Assembly (NCBI GenBank): GCA_016188005.1
Contig: JACPIQ010000050.1
Span: 1-36,431 of the forward strand
Source of the DNA: Candidatus Rokuibacteriota bacterium
GTDB taxonomy: Bacteria; Methylomirabilota; Methylomirabilia; Rokubacteriales; CSP1-6
DNA: 36,431 nt
Direction of reading: 5' to 3'
The notes below the pieces were generated by a model. That model did no database searches. It worked only from the letters and a program-made list of their open reading frames with translations, and was not told the origin of the DNA. A program made the position numbers and the translations under genes. Each line of letters begins with the position of its first letter. Position 1 is the stretch's first letter. Below, in pieces: positions 34,208 to 36,431 of this stretch.

Positions 34208-35653
34208 ATGCGTGGCGCGACGACGCGGCGGATGCAGCTCTTCGCGCGGATCCTGCTCGCGGGGACGCTGGTCGGGGTTGCCTTTGGCGGGCTCATCAAC
34301 CTCGCCGTCGGCCGAAGCGGGCTCACCGGGAGCCTCGCGGGAGCGGTCAACGGCGCCACGATCACGATCGTGATCGGCTCGATCGAGATCCTTTGGTTGC
34401 CCAGCCGACGGGGTCTTGCCCTCCAGCAGGCTCCGTTCCTTGTGACGTTCGGCGTGAAATGGCTCCTCTACGGGACGGTGATCACGGCCGTCAATGTCGT
34501 CGCCTGGGGCGAGCGGGTGCTCGGTGTGCTCGTTGACGCGCCGCTGCCACCGAGCTCGCTGACGCAGCTGTCCGTCGTGTTCTCGTTCGTGGTGACCTTC
34601 GGCTTCCTGTTCGTCCTCGAGGTCAGCACCCTGGTCGGGCGTCGCACATTGCGCAACATCGTGCTCGGGCGCTATCACCGGCCGCGAGCCGAGGAGCGAT
34701 TCTTCCTCTTCGTCGACATCGCGGGCTCGACGGCGCTTGCCGAGCGGATCGGCCCGGCCGCCGTCCACCGCTTTCTGAACCGCGTGTTCCGCCTCGTCTC
34801 GGATCCCATCGACGACTACGGCGGCGAGATCTACCAGTATGTCGGCGACGAGATGGTGGTGACGTGGACGGTCGCCGAGGGGCGGGACGACGCGCGTCCG
34901 ATCGCCTGTCTCTGCGCGATCCGGACGGCGCTCGACGAGGCGGCGCCGAAGTTCGAGCGTGAGTTCGGGGTCGCGGTGGGCATCCGGGCCGCGCTCCACG
35001 CCGGGCCGGTCATCAGCGGCGAAGTCGGCGGCAGCAAGCGCGACATCGTCTTCCACGGCGACGTGATGAATACGGCCGCCCGCCTCGAGCAGGCAACCCG
35101 CGACCTCGATCGGCGCTTCCTCGTCTCGGCCGACGCCCTCAGCCGTCTCGCGGGCACGGAGCGATACGCGTTCGAGGCGCTCGGGCCCCAGGCGCTGCGC
35201 GGCCGCGCAGCGCCCGTCGAGATCTACGCCTGCGCGGAGGGAACGGATATGTCGAAGACCGAGAAGTTCGAGATCAGTAAGACCGAGGCCGAGTGGCGGA
35301 CGGTGCTGACTCCCGAGCAGTTCCGTGTCCTGCGCGAGCAAGGGACGGAGCCTGCCGGCTCGAGCCCGCTCGACAAGGAACACGGCCGGGGCACGTTCGT
35401 CTGTGCCGCCTGCGATCTGCCTCTCTTTGCGTCGGACACGAAGTACGACAGCCGGACGGGGTGGCCCAGCTTCTGGGCGCCGATCGAGGGGGCCGTCCGG
35501 AACTCCGTGGACCGAAGCTTCTTCACCGTGCGCACCGAGGTGCATTGCCGCCGCGGCGGGGGGCATCTGGGCCACGTCTTCGAGGACGGGCCCGAGCCGA
35601 CGGGCCTTCGGTATTGCATGAACGGCGTCGCCCTCGAGTTCCGGCGCGGCTGA
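34208..35653 (+). CDS. Membrane class III nucleotide cyclase fused to methionine sulfoxide reductase B
   Basis: A 481-residue fusion. Four membrane helices lie at about 10-32, 42-63, 74-99 and 118-142. A class III cyclase domain (about 163-340) has metal Asp170 (FVDIAGST), Asp214 (YVGDEMVVTW), Asp279, and the transition-state pair Asn288/Arg292 (MNTAAR); the usual purine-selecting Lys before the GD motif is Gln210. From Met348 to the end is a complete MsrB domain (134 residues): CAAC (399-402), GWPSFW, HLGHVFEDGPEPTG and catalytic Cys470 in RYCMN. No stop separates them. MsrB reduces methionine-R-sulfoxide. ATG 34208 is chosen just before the first helix; ATG 34133 is possible. Internal ATG 35249 has its own strong ribosome binding site, so free MsrB may also be made. 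Domain identities are firm; the fusion's role is unknown. Confidence 0.85.
   Translation: MRGATTRRMQLFARILLAGTLVGVAFGGLINLAVGRSGLTGSLAGAVNGATITIVIGSIEILWLPSRRGLALQQAPFLVTFGVKWLLYGTVITAVNVVAWGERVLGVLVDAPLPPSSLTQLSVVFSFVVTFGFLFVLEVSTLVGRRTLRNIVLGRYHRPRAEERFFLFVDIAGSTALAERIGPAAVHRFLNRVFRLVSDPIDDYGGEIYQYVGDEMVVTWTVAEGRDDARPIACLCAIRTALDEAAPKFEREFGVAVGIRAALHAGPVISGEVGGSKRDIVFHGDVMNTAARLEQATRDLDRRFLVSADALSRLAGTERYAFEALGPQALRGRAAPVEIYACAEGTDMSKTEKFEISKTEAEWRTVLTPEQFRVLREQGTEPAGSSPLDKEHGRGTFVCAACDLPLFASDTKYDSRTGWPSFWAPIEGAVRNSVDRSFFTVRTEVHCRRGGGHLGHVFEDGPEPTGLRYCMNGVALEFRRG
35236..35251 (+). promoter_or_regulatory. msrB: Internal Shine-Dalgarno and start codon for a separate MsrB product
   Basis: GGAGGG at 35236-35241, seven bases, then ATG 35249-35251, in the same frame as the cyclase. 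Translation from here would give a 134-residue MsrB of normal stand-alone length. This is the best ribosome binding site in the gene, better than that of the cyclase itself. Confidence 0.7.
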
Positions 35654-35664
35654 GGCCCAAACGT

Positions 35665-35763
35665 CCAGAGAATGCCGGCCAGACGGCGGGCCGGCGCGCC
35701 GCCGGCGACGTGCTTGCCCCGGCGCGCGGCGATGCGCAGGGCCCAGGTCCAGAGCGCCTCGGC
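35665..35763 (-). pseudogene. IS110-like transposase C-terminal remnant
   Basis: The - strand reads AEALWTWALRIAARRGKHVA then GGAPARRLAGILW, which resembles the C-terminal part of IS110/IS116/IS902-family transposases (pattern: ALRxAxRRGKxVAxxALARRLAGxLxxxWRDG). Homology stops after ILW, a few bases from the MsrB stop, and upstream of about 35763, so only about 33 codons survive. The identification rests on remembered family sequence, not a search. Confidence 0.55.
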
Positions 35764-35915
35764 CGCGGGCGGCCGGCGGGCGCGACCGCGGCACGCGGGG
35801 ACCCTGGACGGCGAGGTGCTCGACCGTCGCGTCGGAGGACGCGGGGAGGTGACGCTGCATGACTGCGCGTGACGCGACCGCCGAGGTGTTCCGGACGGCA
35901 GCCGACCTGTTCCGG
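35764..35915. other. Short unassigned stretch between gene remnants
   Basis: No complete gene. GGGGAGG precedes ATG 35859, which opens a small + strand frame starting MTARDATAEVFRTAADLF; this resembles the beginning of small antitoxin-like hypothetical proteins, but the frame runs straight into the TRAP-like remnant out of frame and has no supported continuation. Confidence 0.35.
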
Positions 35916-35996
35916 GGCCGCGTGGGTCTTCGTGACCGCCTCCGCGGGCATGTACGCGCTGGCCGCGCACATGCAGGGCTACCTGATCTCCGCGGC
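35916..35996 (+). pseudogene. Partial second copy of the TRAP permease 3' region
   Basis: Eighty-one bases match 32273-32353 of the intact TRAP permease gene with about seven or eight mismatches and no gaps, in the same orientation and codon phase: AAWVFVTASAGMYALAAHMQ here versus AAWIFVTASVGMYALAAAMQ in the gene. There is no start codon or upstream permease sequence, so it is a remnant of a TRAP permease gene, either this one or a close relative. Confidence 0.85.
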
Positions 35997-36050
35997 CCCC
36001 CTGCTGTTGCGCCCGGCGGCGGATGCCGGTCCTGGTGACCGTGCCCCCGC

Positions 36051-36431
36051 TCACCGCCCCAGGAAGCGCGGCTTGCGCTTCTCGGCGAACGCCTTCGGTC
36101 CCTCGACCGCATCCAGGGTGCCGCGCAGCGACGCCGATAGCATGTCCTCCATCCGCAGCCCCTCCGCCAGCGGCAGGCTGAGCCCGCGCAGGATCGCCTC
36201 CTTGGCGGCCCTCAGCGCGAGCGGCCCGCGCTCGCAGAGCGTCTGCGCCCACGCCATCGCCGCCGGCATCACCTGGGAGGGCTCCACCACCTTGTTGACG
36301 AGCCCGATGCGGAGCGCCTCCTGGGCGTCGATCGGCTCGGCCAGCAGGGTCAGCTCCATGGCCTTCGCGAGCGGGACGGCTCGCGGCAGCCGCTGCGTCC
36401 CCCCGCCGCCGGGGATGATCGCCCAGCGCAC
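36051..36431 (-). CDS. Enoyl-CoA hydratase/isomerase family protein, 3' part
   Basis: The C-terminal 126 or so residues of a crotonase-fold enzyme read on the - strand into the window edge. Visible: IPGGGGTQRLPRAVPLAKAM, ELTLLAEPIDAQEALRIGLV, NKVVEP, and the helical end with GPKAFAEKRKPRFLGR, a typical crotonase C-terminus. The two glutamates used by hydratases lie upstream of the visible part, so hydratase, isomerase or another activity cannot be told apart. The GTG at the very edge is a Val codon of the body, not the start. It runs opposite to all intact genes in the window. Confidence 0.9.
   Translation of the reverse strand: MRWAIIPGGGGTQRLPRAVPLAKAMELTLLAEPIDAQEALRIGLVNKVVEPSQVMPAAMAWAQTLCERGPLALRAAKEAILRGLSLPLAEGLRMEDMLSASLRGTLDAVEGPKAFAEKRKPRFLGR

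Overview
The window looks like a chromosomal piece of an uncultured, very GC-rich, two-membrane (diderm) bacterium. The diderm reading is seen directly: a PilQ secretin, lipobox-bearing PilP and Sec-type periplasmic binding protein. The abundance of branched-chain amino acid ABC genes, a fused TRAP permease and CoA-dependent catabolic genes is typical of soil lineages such as Methylomirabilota/Rokubacteria or deltaproteobacterial relatives; that placement is inference. Nearly all genes run on the + strand, tightly packed with many 1-4 bp stop/start overlaps.

Layout. (1) 1-8612: type IV pilus structural region. A truncated pilin, two tandem TMTC-like membrane glycosyltransferases carrying TPRs, the prepilin peptidase PilD, three proteins with class III (prepilin) signals (GspH/FimT-, PilV- and PilW-like), a PilX-like protein and a TPR lipoprotein. 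(2) 8655-16200: a consensus promoter, then pilMNOPQ (inner-membrane alignment complex and outer-membrane secretin), followed directly by aroC and aroB. (3) 16253-20037: a second consensus promoter, a TPR protein, efp, accB, accC and thiE. (4) 20034-25176: a third promoter and a livKHMGF branched-chain amino acid importer, with a strong hairpin separating livK from livH. (5) 25198-25945: a small Phd/VapB-VapC toxin-antitoxin pair with its own promoter. (6) 25997-32498: MaoC-like hotdog protein, ornithine cyclodeaminase/mu-crystallin family enzyme, FAD amine oxidase, a GT-C membrane glycosyltransferase and a fused TRAP permease. (7) 32495-36050: a patchwork zone holding a truncated TPR gene, an EamA exporter, a membrane nucleotide cyclase fused in frame to MsrB, an IS110-like transposase remnant and a second partial copy of the TRAP permease 3' end. 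(8) 36051-36431: the 3' end of an enoyl-CoA hydratase on the - strand.

How it works together. Regions 1-2 encode pilin maturation, minor pilins, assembly platform links and the secretin; the two glycosyltransferases lie between a pilin and the peptidase, so pilin or envelope O-glycosylation is a reasonable hypothesis. Region 3 joins protein synthesis rescue (EF-P), fatty-acid initiation (acetyl-CoA carboxylase) and thiamine synthesis. Regions 4 and 6 are uptake and catabolism of amino acids and organic acids.

The most unusual items are the cyclase-MsrB fusion, with an internal ribosome binding site at the MsrB start, and the direct repeat of TRAP sequence that brackets the 3.6-kb patchwork segment. 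No tRNA, rRNA, CRISPR array or intact insertion sequence was seen.
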